DNA of 64,000 nucleotides from a virus. Below, one piece after another: positions 20,779 to 30,200 of this stretch. Numbering within the stretch: position 1 is the stretch's first letter; each line of letters starts with the position of its first letter. Where the stretch lies: positions 124,001 to 188,000 of IMG/VR virus record IMGVR_UViG_3300044797_000098. One strand, written 5' to 3'. The position numbers and the translations under genes are program-made. The notes under the pieces are model-generated. The model did not search any database and had not been told where the DNA came from. It saw only the letters and a program-made list of their open reading frames with translations.

Positions 20779-21437
20779 TTTTTTAAATCCGCTGATACCT
20801 CCTCAACTGCTTTTGGTGTTGTCATTCCATATTTGGTTCGAGCTTCCTCTTTCATTGCAGCAAGCTCATCCCATAATCGTCCAACTATAACTTCTTCTAA
20901 TGAATCTATCAATGCAAGTTTTGATTCATCTGTATTATCACCGAGAACCATATTTATATCTTCCCCGTCTATTTTGTAGATGGAACGAATTAATTGTTGC
21001 TTTCTTGATTCTAATGCAGCTTCATAATCATTTTTTACATTTTCTAATGTAGCCATACCGGCTTCACGAGATTCTTGCGATTTTAGCGTTCGTAAAGAAA
21101 ATACTGTATCACCAATTTGTACATCACGTGTTAACCTACCTATACCTGATAGCAACTCTATCCTGCGTTTGCCATGATCGGTAATTCTTGCTCCGTGTTT
21201 CAAAACGTCATTTTTTTCTTCACGAGCAGCTTTCATTCTTGCTTCAAATTCTGCTGGCGAGATTTTTTGTTGAACCGGTTGTTGAGCAGCTTGTTGTCTA
21301 AGAACAGCTGGATTTACAATTTCGTCGTCACCATCTTCTGGTAATCCAACATTGAATTCACGTAAAGGTTGTTGTTGCGGTTGTGGTTTTGGTTGAGTTA
21401 ATTTTTTGTTAAAATTTGGTGAATTAAAATCTGGCAT
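20775..21437 (-). CDS. Tail assembly chaperone, short form (G-like)
   Basis: 220 aa, between the tail tube and tape-measure genes. Residues 1-65 are Pro/Gln-rich and probably disordered. A helical domain follows, with T-D-H-G-K-R-R-I-E-L-L and a Q-I-G-D-T-V-F-S-L-R-T-L-K-S strand region. The gene ends GAT TTA AAA AAA TAG, so the stop directly follows a slippery run; an AGGAGG sequence lies 10 bases upstream of TTTAAAA. Most ribosomes should stop here and give the short form; a fraction should shift -1 into the next frame. A ribosome binding site (GGAGAAAG) precedes the ATG. The neighbours and the frameshift make the chaperone assignment firm even though the sequence family is not recognised directly. 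Confidence 0.82.
   Translation of the reverse strand: MPDFNSPNFNKKLTQPKPQPQQQPLREFNVGLPEDGDDEIVNPAVLRQQAAQQPVQQKISPAEFEARMKAAREEKNDVLKHGARITDHGKRRIELLSGIGRLTRDVQIGDTVFSLRTLKSQESREAGMATLENVKNDYEAALESRKQQLIRSIYKIDGEDINMVLGDNTDESKLALIDSLEEVIVGRLWDELAAMKEEARTKYGMTTPKAVEEVSADLKK
20778..20803 (-). promoter_or_regulatory. Programmed -1 ribosomal frameshift signal
   Basis: On the minus strand: AGGAGG (20803-20798), a 10-base spacer, then TTTAAAA AAA (20787-20778) immediately followed by TAG. Both TTTAAAA and AAAAAAA fit the X XXY YYZ slippery rule in the correct frame (T TTA AAA or A AAA AAA). The internal Shine-Dalgarno at 10-13 bases upstream matches the stimulator spacing known from E. coli dnaX. 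The downstream frame is shifted by exactly -1 and encodes the chaperone extension. I see no strong downstream stem-loop. Confidence 0.85.
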
Positions 21438-21485
21438 AATGGCTTTCTCCTATTAATATGTGGTTTTATTAGAATACGGAATATT

Positions 21486-21534
21486 AAAACACAAATCCCG
21501 TAATATACAATATATCACGGGAAATTTATGTTTT
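21486..21534 (-). terminator. Rho-independent terminator after the tail tube gene
   Basis: An imperfect hairpin in the 104-base gap between the tube gene and the chaperone gene. The arms at 21486-21501 and 21517-21534 pair through a G/C core (TCCCGT with ACGGGA) and A/T-rich flanks with a small bulge. On the minus strand the 3' arm continues into TTTGTGTTTTAATATT. It probably lowers transcription of chaperone and tape measure relative to the abundant tube and sheath. Confidence 0.6.
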
Positions 21535-21541
21535 AGTTTTA

Positions 21542-22168
21542 TTAGACGTTTGAAAAATAATCAGTAATTAAACCTGGCGCATCCATTGAACCTAGACGCT
21601 GACCTGAGTCAGCAGCTTGCTCAATTGAATTGATTTGTAGTATGCTTGAACCGTATAGACCACCTGTTGCAGCAATACCGCCATTCAATGTTGAATATAT
21701 ACCTTCTGCCTCAAATGTCATTTTTTCAGTAATTATCCACATATCTGCACGAAAATCAACGCTGATATTTTTTATCCATACATTTTTTATTGTTGTAACG
21801 ATTGCATTATTACCATCACCATTTGATATATCATACACGTCAATATCGAACGGAATACGTTGCGCGTGTGCATGAATAAATCCACGTCGAAATGCTTCTG
21901 TTATTCTGGCTCGATCAAATCTTATTCTATCACAAGAACCGGTGATATTTGTGCTTTTTGTTGGAGCTGAATCTATGTGACCATCTGTTCCAACTTCATC
22001 AACCATTGTTATTGTTCGATCTTCTTGGAAACTTATAGTTTGGATTGCTCCAACAGCAGTTGCACCAACACGAATGACTATATTCGTTGATAGCTGTGTT
22101 AATGTAGCATCATATCCAGTGACTGGTTGCTCTGTTATGCTTCCTGTATTTGGCGCAAGATTCGTCAT
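21542..22168 (-). CDS. Tail tube protein
   Basis: 208 aa, directly downstream of the sheath. It has the beta-sandwich profile of myovirus tubes: N-I-V-I-R-V-G-A-T-A-V-G-A-I-Q-T-I-S, then R-T-I-T-M-V-D-E-V-G-T-D-G, an S-G-S-C-like turn (T-G-S-C-D-R-I-R), and a closing M-T-F-E-A-E-G-I-Y strand. This matches the T4 gp19/XkdM-type tube fold by pattern. Tube rings stack on the hub and carry DNA. The start has an upstream GGAGATAACG. A terminator lies downstream, consistent with high expression of sheath and tube together. Confidence 0.77.
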   Translation of the reverse strand: MTNLAPNTGSITEQPVTGYDATLTQLSTNIVIRVGATAVGAIQTISFQEDRTITMVDEVGTDGHIDSAPTKSTNITGSCDRIRFDRARITEAFRRGFIHAHAQRIPFDIDVYDISNGDGNNAIVTTIKNVWIKNISVDFRADMWIITEKMTFEAEGIYSTLNGGIAATGGLYGSSILQINSIEQAADSGQRLGSMDAPGLITDYFSNV

Positions 22169-22182
22169 TCGTTATCTCCTAA

Positions 22183-24966
22183 TTATGCTATTATTCCAAC
22201 ACTAACTGTTATATAAATCCAATCGATTGGATAAGTTGGCTGCACCTGAACCGTTATATCCCATTGACGAGGCTCAACACTATCACGCACAACGGTTGGT
22301 TCCGTGTAGCTAGTAATCAATCCTTGTGCTTGGAATCCTCGTAGCAATGCGATTGTTCGTGTAAGCAGTGTTGCTTGTGTGTCTGTATTTTCTGGTGTTC
22401 CAATATATTCTTTGAATCCGCTTCTCATTGCTTTTGCGAGACGATCTCTAATGAATACGATTGAAATCTCTTGTTCTTCTGGTGCTCCGCTTTGTGAGGT
22501 TGTTATACCCCACAATACCGCACCACCGCCAGCAACTGGTTGTAACGGAGCTACTCCGGCATCAGCCAAGCTAGACAATACCGTTGAACTTACCATTCTA
22601 TTTGATTGAATAGTAAATCCGCTCAGATTTTTATTAGTTAGTGGTTGAGCTATATTTGCACTACCAGATGTGTAACCAGCAGCAGCTGCTGCGATGTAGA
22701 AACCATCAATTATTTGATTACTTCCGCCAACTTGAACAACAATCTGATCTGGCCAGAAATACACAGCTCTATATGTATTACCATATGCAGCTGCAACTGA
22801 GTAATTGGCCAAATCTTCGGTATTACCAGACAATACATCCTGTATTGTTGCACCTTGAATGCCTTCGAGTACTCCAATGTTTTCGACAGCAGCTAACGAA
22901 GCTCCGGTTAGATTGCTTGGAGTTAATCCGTTTATTGCTCCTATAAACAATACGCGCTCTTTTCTATTCAATGGATTGCTCATCGCAATACAATGATTTA
23001 GTGAGTTTTCAAAAATAACCGATATTGTTTGTAATGGAAGCGGGACTAGTATATCTAGTTCCTGTGCTTCCAATGTGGCAAGAGCCGTTTCCCAACCAGC
23101 ATCGAAGAATGTTGCATCCTGCACATCTACGATTGTTACTCGTAATGAGTTATTATTGGGAACAATGTTATGATTTAGAACTAAATAATCACTAGTTTGT
23201 GATGGATCCAATACTTCGTATTTAAGATTATGCTCACTAATAAATGATTTGGCAATAGTTAGTGTATTGGAACCAGAATTGTATGATGTAATATCATATA
23301 TACCGATATTTGAAGCATCAGCAGATGCTGTTATTTTCAATTTTAGCCCAAGAGCTATTACATTGAACGGATTGAAATTAACTGAAATGCTGCTCAATGT
23401 ACCAGTTGCAGTGTTTGGAATTGCAATCAATGCTCCATCAGAACCGGTGCTACCGGCAACAACTTCTCCGAAAATTGGATCAACCAATTCAAAAGTTGTA
23501 GTTGGATCATTAATAAAATCAGCAAATGGCGGAGTTGAACTAGCAAGTATTTGAAGCTTACCGCCAACAACACCAACTATCGAGAATATACCAACATTTG
23601 TATTATTTACCGCATCAATAATTGAAAGCTCTTTACCAACATATGATGATGTGAATGTTATAGATGAGCTAAATAATGCATTTATTTGTGTAGTTAAATC
23701 TCGATTGATATAACCATCTTGACCAAAATTAAGTGTAGCAACTGTTTGCGTAACTGAATATGAGAATGAGTTTCCTGCTGGAGGAAGAGCGTTGTCAAAA
23801 ACGAACTCTGATATAGTTGGCTGACCGGCCTCTCCAAGAGTAAAAAACTCAAATTTATTTGCTAATAGTTGTTTTTCAACTCCCGTTGCTGGATTTGTCA
23901 CGAAGATATCGATATTTGAATTTGGATCTGGCGATACTCCAAGAGGAAGCGGAATTACGAAATCATTAACGTTTGTTGATGTAGCAGGAAAACTAGTTTC
24001 TAATACGTAAGAAATACGTCGTGGAAGAGGAGGAGCAGCCTGTAAACACATAATACCAGGAGGCGTATTAGCAAATGCTAACTGACAACCGAGAGATAAT
24101 GTATTGGTTAGGCTTGGAAGACCGTGTTTGGTATTTAGTTGTTGAACTGATGTAAAAAATGTTGGGCTATTTATATCAGCAACAGCGATATATGTGGCAG
24201 TTAGGCTATCATTTTTGGTTAGCACACCGCTTGATACTTGAATAGTAAAATAATCACCAGGTCGGAAGGGTGATATCGTTGTTGGACCATTCATAGTTTC
24301 TGATATTGAAAACATCAATATACTATTTGATACAATTTGATTATTTGCAACCCATACTGTTGGATTACCATTTGCATCTAAAACATTGCCAGATACGGAA
24401 CCAAATGCAACGAATTGTGCAGTTCCAGCAATAGGTTGATTTAGATTGTTTCGTTGAACTGAAACGCATTTAATAGTCCAAGTTTCGTTTGGGGCATTTA
24501 AATCAACGAGTGAAAGATTTTGAACGGTACCAACACCAACGTTTGTAGGACCAGTTAAATAAAATGTTCCACCTTGATCAACAAAATGTGCCTGTTGAAG
24601 TTCAATTTGACCATTTGAAATATCTATTCTATAATCATAAGTAAAAGGAAATGGATTTTGATCTATTGATTGCTCTAATCCTTGAAGCAGGACTCCGTTT
24701 TTATATAACTGTTCTCGTTTTGAGATGATAGGAGCATATTGAAGAAGAAAATGTCTTCCGTCACTACCGTTAGTTGATGTGTAATAACCATCTAACCCAT
24801 CATTACCGCCACCAACAGCAGAAGATACGATGATTTCTTGACGAGCACCCTCACCGATTATGCAGGTAATTCTAGCACCACCAGGCACTGATGCGCCAGT
24901 ACTTTGTGTTATGACGTTGGTGATTACACCAGGAAGAACGTTATTTGCAGACGGTATGTTTGCCAT
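22183..24966 (-). CDS. Tail sheath protein (enlarged)
   Basis: 927 aa. The N-terminus has the usual sheath opening (P-G-V-I-T-N-V-I-T-Q, a strand that becomes the inter-subunit extended arm). The last ~140 residues have the conserved sheath C-terminal domain: I-S-I-V-F-I-R-D-R-L-A-K-A-M-R, then helices with L-L-T-R-T-I-A-L-L-R-G-F, and a final arm ending W-I-Y-I-T-V-S-V. T4 gp18 is 659 aa; the surplus lies in the middle (about residues 420-630), where two copies of a small beta domain are inserted, probably on the outer surface. Sheath contraction drives the tube into the host. The ATG is preceded by AAGGATTCTTCA. Confidence 0.8.
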   Translation of the reverse strand: MANIPSANNVLPGVITNVITQSTGASVPGGARITCIIGEGARQEIIVSSAVGGGNDGLDGYYTSTNGSDGRHFLLQYAPIISKREQLYKNGVLLQGLEQSIDQNPFPFTYDYRIDISNGQIELQQAHFVDQGGTFYLTGPTNVGVGTVQNLSLVDLNAPNETWTIKCVSVQRNNLNQPIAGTAQFVAFGSVSGNVLDANGNPTVWVANNQIVSNSILMFSISETMNGPTTISPFRPGDYFTIQVSSGVLTKNDSLTATYIAVADINSPTFFTSVQQLNTKHGLPSLTNTLSLGCQLAFANTPPGIMCLQAAPPLPRRISYVLETSFPATSTNVNDFVIPLPLGVSPDPNSNIDIFVTNPATGVEKQLLANKFEFFTLGEAGQPTISEFVFDNALPPAGNSFSYSVTQTVATLNFGQDGYINRDLTTQINALFSSSITFTSSYVGKELSIIDAVNNTNVGIFSIVGVVGGKLQILASSTPPFADFINDPTTTFELVDPIFGEVVAGSTGSDGALIAIPNTATGTLSSISVNFNPFNVIALGLKLKITASADASNIGIYDITSYNSGSNTLTIAKSFISEHNLKYEVLDPSQTSDYLVLNHNIVPNNNSLRVTIVDVQDATFFDAGWETALATLEAQELDILVPLPLQTISVIFENSLNHCIAMSNPLNRKERVLFIGAINGLTPSNLTGASLAAVENIGVLEGIQGATIQDVLSGNTEDLANYSVAAAYGNTYRAVYFWPDQIVVQVGGSNQIIDGFYIAAAAAGYTSGSANIAQPLTNKNLSGFTIQSNRMVSSTVLSSLADAGVAPLQPVAGGGAVLWGITTSQSGAPEEQEISIVFIRDRLAKAMRSGFKEYIGTPENTDTQATLLTRTIALLRGFQAQGLITSYTEPTVVRDSVEPRQWDITVQVQPTYPIDWIYITVSVGIIA

Positions 24967-25068
24967 TGAAGAATCCTTAGTTAGTAAGTCCTGCTAAAAT
25001 AAATGTATTATTATTGCTATTAATCATATGCTATTATTCTTTATTATGCCGTGATTTTTTATTCACTA

Positions 25069-25860
25069 TTACAAGTTTCCCATGACATCGGTTATATTTT
25101 CGGATATATTAATTGTTAGGTTAGGTGCCACCACACCGGGAGGTGATGGTAATCTCGTAAATTCTATGCTTAGATTAATTACATCTATAATATTAGATAT
25201 AGGGATATGGCGATGCCACTCCGATCTGATTTGTAGTGTTATAGTCTGAACGAATAAATGATCATTTCGATCGTCACGTTCTGTTGGTGCCCCAGCAGAT
25301 ACTTTACTAACTATCAATCCTGATTTTACTAAATCATTAAATGCAAGATCAACGAATAACAAAGAAATTAAATCAACTAAATCATCTCTCGCTCTAAGAT
25401 CTCTTGCCATCACATCTATATTAATTGAACCTTCCCATGCTCCAGCAAAAATAAAATATTCTGGGACAGGAAAGTTTTTCATATTACCATATCCGTCTTG
25501 AATTATTAAATTTCCCCATTTTACAACGCCAGTTTCCCTATTCATAGATATTGGAACAGATGTTGAACCACCATGTCTAACAATTATTGCTGGATAATAA
25601 ATAATATCAAAACGATACGATTCTCCTATAAAAACTCTAGTTGTTATATTGTCAGTATAACCAACATTTTGCGGTAAATTAGTATGGTCAGGAGTTTGAG
25701 GATAACCCCATAGATCATGAGCATAATGATAATATGAATCACGTGAAAAAAAATCTCGTAATGTTGCAATGATTAGTTCTTTTGGATATAACGTCATCGA
25801 GTTCTGGACGACATTATAGATTCCATCTAAATCTGAACGGTAAAAATTGTTAGTTACCAT
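25069..25860 (-). CDS. Probable tail terminator or neck protein
   Basis: 263 aa, not recognised with certainty. It is a compact mixed alpha/beta protein with features such as P-K-E-L-I-I-A-T-L-R-D-F-F-S-R-D, a G-G-S-T-S-V-P-I-S-M turn, and V-M-A-R-D-L-R-A-R-D-D-L-V-D-L-I-S-L-L-F. The mention of a helix followed by T-I-T-L-Q-I-R-S-E-W is similar in layout to tail-completion proteins (T4 gp15-like). It sits immediately upstream of the sheath, where neck or tail-terminator genes often lie. The role is inferred from position. The A-rich gap to the sheath (102 bases) holds no convincing terminator. Confidence 0.6.
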   Translation of the reverse strand: MVTNNFYRSDLDGIYNVVQNSMTLYPKELIIATLRDFFSRDSYYHYAHDLWGYPQTPDHTNLPQNVGYTDNITTRVFIGESYRFDIIYYPAIIVRHGGSTSVPISMNRETGVVKWGNLIIQDGYGNMKNFPVPEYFIFAGAWEGSINIDVMARDLRARDDLVDLISLLFVDLAFNDLVKSGLIVSKVSAGAPTERDDRNDHLFVQTITLQIRSEWHRHIPISNIIDVINLSIEFTRLPSPPGVVAPNLTINISENITDVMGNL

Positions 25861-25863
25861 AAA

Positions 25864-26103
25864 TTAATATCCATCCTTTATATTATTAATTATATTTGTA
25901 ATATCTAATAAACTATACCCATCTTGGATAGTATTTATTATATTTGTAAAAGATAAAAGAGTAATAGCTTTTTCTACGTATTTTAATCCATGGCATTCTT
26001 CACATTTAATTAATACATTTATTTTACCAATTTTTTTATGAGTATCTGGTACTCCAGCACATGCATCACATACAGATTTTAACGTAATCATCCAGTTTTT
26101 CAT
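25864..26103 (-). CDS. Small zinc-finger protein with C-terminal DGY repeat
   Basis: 79 aa from ATG 26103, chosen because AGGTGG lies just upstream and the longer reading would overlap the preceding gene. Residues ~12-40 contain two C-x-x-C-x-G motifs (C-D-A-C-A-G and C-E-E-C-H-G), the spacing of DnaJ-type zinc-binding sites. The C-terminus is a direct repeat: T-N-I-I-N-T-I-Q-D-G-Y then T-N-I-I-N-N-I-K-D-G-Y, ending the protein. Function unknown; a small structural or assembly factor is possible given its place between fibre and neck/sheath genes. Confidence 0.62.
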   Translation of the reverse strand: MKNWMITLKSVCDACAGVPDTHKKIGKINVLIKCEECHGLKYVEKAITLLSFTNIINTIQDGYSLLDITNIINNIKDGY

Positions 26104-26104
26104 T

Positions 26105-27202
26105 TTACCACCTGTATTTAATTCTAATTGGTGAAAAATATACACCTGTTGGAATTAGACCGGAATATGTTGATAACTTAAATACATATCCAATTGATAT
26201 AGTTAGTGATGATTGCAATGTATTAAAATAATATTGTAAATTATTTTGTATTGCAGAATTAATTACTAAATAATAAGTACCTGCTTGTATTGCGGTTAAT
26301 CCAGGACCAGTTAATACTGTTTGTTGGGTATTAGCAACACCAAATTGTGGATTTAACCCAGCACATTGTGTTTGCGCATCTAACATAGAACTATAGCCCG
26401 TAACATCATAATCAGTAAAACCACTGGTAATTGTAATAGTAATTGTAGTTGTATTTTGATCGATAGGATCTCCAGTATTAGTAGCATATATACCCTGTTT
26501 TATTTCTAAAATCTGAGTATCTATTGGAATGACTTCTGATATATTAAAAACCCTAAAATAACCATGCTGATTAGCATCTACTAAAGTTAAGGTAGCATAT
26601 GTAGATGGTCCGGATGCAGCATTAGCATATGCGCTCCCAAATGTTGAATTATCACTAATCCCATCATCATTGTATGGACCAACTGAGGTACTACTCCATA
26701 ATTTTTCGCCAACCAAAATCGGCAACATAGAATAAGCTGTTTGATTTTTATTATTATTATAAGTCGAGCCAACGCTCAATCCAGTAGGAGTTGGATTTAC
26801 TCCTTTAACGAGATTTTCATCAGTACCATTATCTAAAGTTGTGCCATCGACATGGTATCCATCAAAAACATTATCGGTAATTATTTGATCATCAGTAGAA
26901 TTACAAACTATATATGCATATATAGTTGTAGTATCTCTAATAAATATGTTATTTTTTACAATACTAGAGGTACCACCTGATAAAACTAAATTGGCACTAC
27001 TACTGCCAGCTCCAAACTGTGCTGGTGCTGCCATACCAGAAAAATAATTATTTGTAATACTTGTATCTGATGTCGTTCCCACACAATTAAAATATGAGTA
27101 AGTAATTGATGTACTCGCAGGATTACCATCTGGTGTATAAGTACCATAATCGAATGAATTACCATCTATAATTATATTATTAATAGGAGTACTGAAAACC
27201 AT
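26105..27202 (-). CDS. Beta-helix fibre protein (distal part)
   Basis: 365 aa. The first ~130 residues are parallel beta-helix rungs (N-N-I-I-I-D-G-N-S-F, D-T-S-I-T-N-N-Y-F-S-G, S-S-I-V-K-N-N-I-F), with no separate N-terminal attachment domain. The C-terminal ~200 residues form a different beta-rich domain, possibly a receptor-binding or trimerisation tip. The ATG directly follows the stop of the 1639-aa fibre gene in the same frame, and the rungs continue those at the end of that protein. An AGGA six bases before the ATG supports separate translation. See the 1639-aa gene for the idea of a split fibre. Confidence 0.7.
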   Translation of the reverse strand: MVFSTPINNIIIDGNSFDYGTYTPDGNPASTSITYSYFNCVGTTSDTSITNNYFSGMAAPAQFGAGSSSANLVLSGGTSSIVKNNIFIRDTTTIYAYIVCNSTDDQIITDNVFDGYHVDGTTLDNGTDENLVKGVNPTPTGLSVGSTYNNNKNQTAYSMLPILVGEKLWSSTSVGPYNDDGISDNSTFGSAYANAASGPSTYATLTLVDANQHGYFRVFNISEVIPIDTQILEIKQGIYATNTGDPIDQNTTTITITITSGFTDYDVTGYSSMLDAQTQCAGLNPQFGVANTQQTVLTGPGLTAIQAGTYYLVINSAIQNNLQYYFNTLQSSLTISIGYVFKLSTYSGLIPTGVYFSPIRIKYRW

Positions 27203-30200
27203 TTATGTTCCTATTCTTGTATCTGTGATTAATCCAACTGGCTGTATATTTACTAATCCGCCATCAAAAAATGTACAAAAGTTAGTATCATATGCAGTAA
27301 ACTTATTATTTTTTATAATGACTGGGGCGTATCCAGTAGTATCTGTTGCTGGCACCCTATTAGCTATATACATAAATGCACAAGTATTATCTACAATTTT
27401 TAATGCTCCAGTGAATATACCTGAGTTATTTGGGAACGATCCTGCTGGTAAATCTAGAGTAGAATTATATGCAATACCGCTTGCATATCCAGTGAATATA
27501 TATTTACAAGTATTATTAGATATTGTTAGATTGCTCATCTTGTCAGCTTGAAATGTAGTATTTGGTAAAATTGAATTTGGCAAATCTTGTTTTGTCGTTA
27601 TATTAATAGCTCCACAGCTATTGTTGGAAATGAATGTATTTGTTGTGCAAATTGCATCATACACAACAAGACCGACATTTGTTGGAGCAATTTCTATAAG
27701 TTGATTTTTATTACAATAGTTATTAGTTATCAGACAGTTATTCAATCTTGTTCCAGTTGTTGTTGTAGGCGCCACGCTTGGACCGGTTATTGCAATTACA
27801 GCGAACTTATCATCTGCATTTGCTGCTGTTGATACGAATTTATTATTCGTTATTTTTATACCTTCCGCGAAACAAAGAGAATTAAGATATATCATTGATA
27901 TAAAAGGGAATCTATTTAAACTTGGTGATGTAAATATACAACTATCAATGGTGATATTTTCTAAACCGCTCGTCGTAATATTCGAGAATATACACGCCTT
28001 GGCCGGACTTGCAGGATTAGTTATAGTAAAATTAGAATCACTTGTTGCGTCATATGTATAATTAATATTACAAGTAGAGAACGTACTATTATTTGCAAGC
28101 GTAAATCCAACTGCACAAGGAACTGTGATATTACAATTTGTAAATGCAGTATTATTTGATAGTATAAAACTTGTACCACTAGCAGATCCAACGGTTATGG
28201 TAGAATTATTGAATGCTGTGTTGGTTCCTATTGATACACCTGATACCGTTGTTATAGTACAATTATTTATTACTGCATTAGAACCGAAAGAACTTAATGC
28301 ACCAAATGGACCTATGGTGCTTCCAGTAAATGCACAATTAGATCCGAAAATCATTGATGTATTTGATAGTGTTACGGTACAATTTGTGAATATTGTGGCA
28401 GTTCCAAATGTTATAGAGCTTTCTGGGAAAGTAATTGTACAATTTGTGAAAGATATATTATTACCAAATGATACTGTATTAGATGGAAAATTAATCGTAC
28501 AATTTATAAATGATATATTATTTCCAACTAATAATGTTGAGGTGGATGCATTGATTATTATATTAGAAAAAGTAATATTATTTACTAATGAAACGTTGGA
28601 TGTTCCAAAATTTAATATGCCATCATTACCATTGAAAACCACTTTTGTAGAATATCCGATTGATATTGAAGGTGATGTAAATGTTACCTCTCCTCTAATA
28701 TCTACATTAACTCCGTTGGGATTATTTGTAGTATTAGTATATGATATAAAGTTTGTAAATTGAGATATCCAAGAATTTAAAGAATCAATTGTCCTGAACT
28801 GACCCTCCGAACTTAATATGAACGAGTCGGTTATTCCAGAATAACCATTAGAAACAAATCTTCGTGCATCAACAATGGATAGCGAAGAAATTGAACCACT
28901 AGTGACGGTCGCTGTAACGATATATAATGGAGCAACATCCGTATAATTTGATACCAAATTACTAAAATAAGTTCCACGTATAGGATATGTTTGTCCTGAT
29001 GCCGGATTTGTTACATAAAATATTCTATTTTGATCCAGAGACCCATACGTTCCAACGAGTGACGGACTATAATCTGTTGATGCGATTAATTCTATTTCAG
29101 ATTTATTATTAGCACATATGAACCAAGTTATTGTATTTACCGTTGTAGTGAATGCTGGATATAAAGACTCTATCAAAGTTGGAATGGTAATATTAGTTTC
29201 ATTTATAGAAATTATATTACCATTTATTAAAGCTATTCCGCCATTGAAAGATATTATATTTGAGGACAAGGATTCATTATCAAAACCATTTACTACACCA
29301 TTTTGATTTAATAATCTTGTTGGAGCATTAATATAATTAAGTGCGGAACTCGTAAATTGCTCTTCACTAACGTTTCCAAACTCTCGCTCATCTTTTAGAT
29401 ATGATACCTGTTTCGTAATGTCATTAATTTGACAGCTCGAAACAAGCATAATTTCTTCATCTAATTCTAATGTTAAAAATAACTGGATATCTAATGTTTT
29501 ATTAGAAAAACTGCTAACTGATAGATTTAAATCTATAATAAAATCTATATAATCTATATTGGTTTCATCATAAAATCTAACTATCTCTCCTTTTTTACCA
29601 GTGGTGAGAGGCCCTAAATTAGTTGTAGTTAAAGATACAGGATTCCATCTTGCTAAATATCCTGTATATACACCGCTATTTTGATCATAATTATTAATTA
29701 TTAATCTAATTTCTTTATCATTATTTGTTGTAGTATAGCCTCGTAATTTTGGAGAAACTCTATATAAATTAATATTAGATATATCTAATCCAGTATTTAT
29801 AAATCTGGCTCGTTCGTGCATAAATGTATGGCCATTACCATCGACATAAATCTCAAAAAACCTCTTGAATGGACCAACAGTGGTTGCATCAAAAACATTT
29901 TCTGCATCAAAAGATACTGAGTCATCTGAAAAATAAACGAATACTGGTATATTATTTGACGTTGCTGCTGGAGAAGTACCGGCTGCATGAACACCATCAT
30001 ATACGGTTATATTTGTGTAAGCAGCTGGCGTTGAACAATTTTGAAATGAAATGGCCTTAATAGTAAATCTGCCGTAATCTCTAAAATTAAATCTAGAATC
30101 TGATGTTGGAAAAGCTGGTTGTATAACGATAGTTTTGCCAACAGCTAATCCAGAATTAGATAGATCTAGATTTATTTGATATACTACCTCTACCCTATTT

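Noticed and set aside
25021-25068. Terminator between neck-like and sheath genes
   Set aside because: Only a 4-bp stem (GTGA/TCAC) with an A-rich loop; too weak.
28125-28763. Long open frame on the plus strand (212 codons)
   Set aside because: It is exactly opposite the beta-helix repeats of the 1639-aa gene. The repeat makes the other strand open; there is no ribosome binding site and the product is repetitive V-I-V-Q-F-V.
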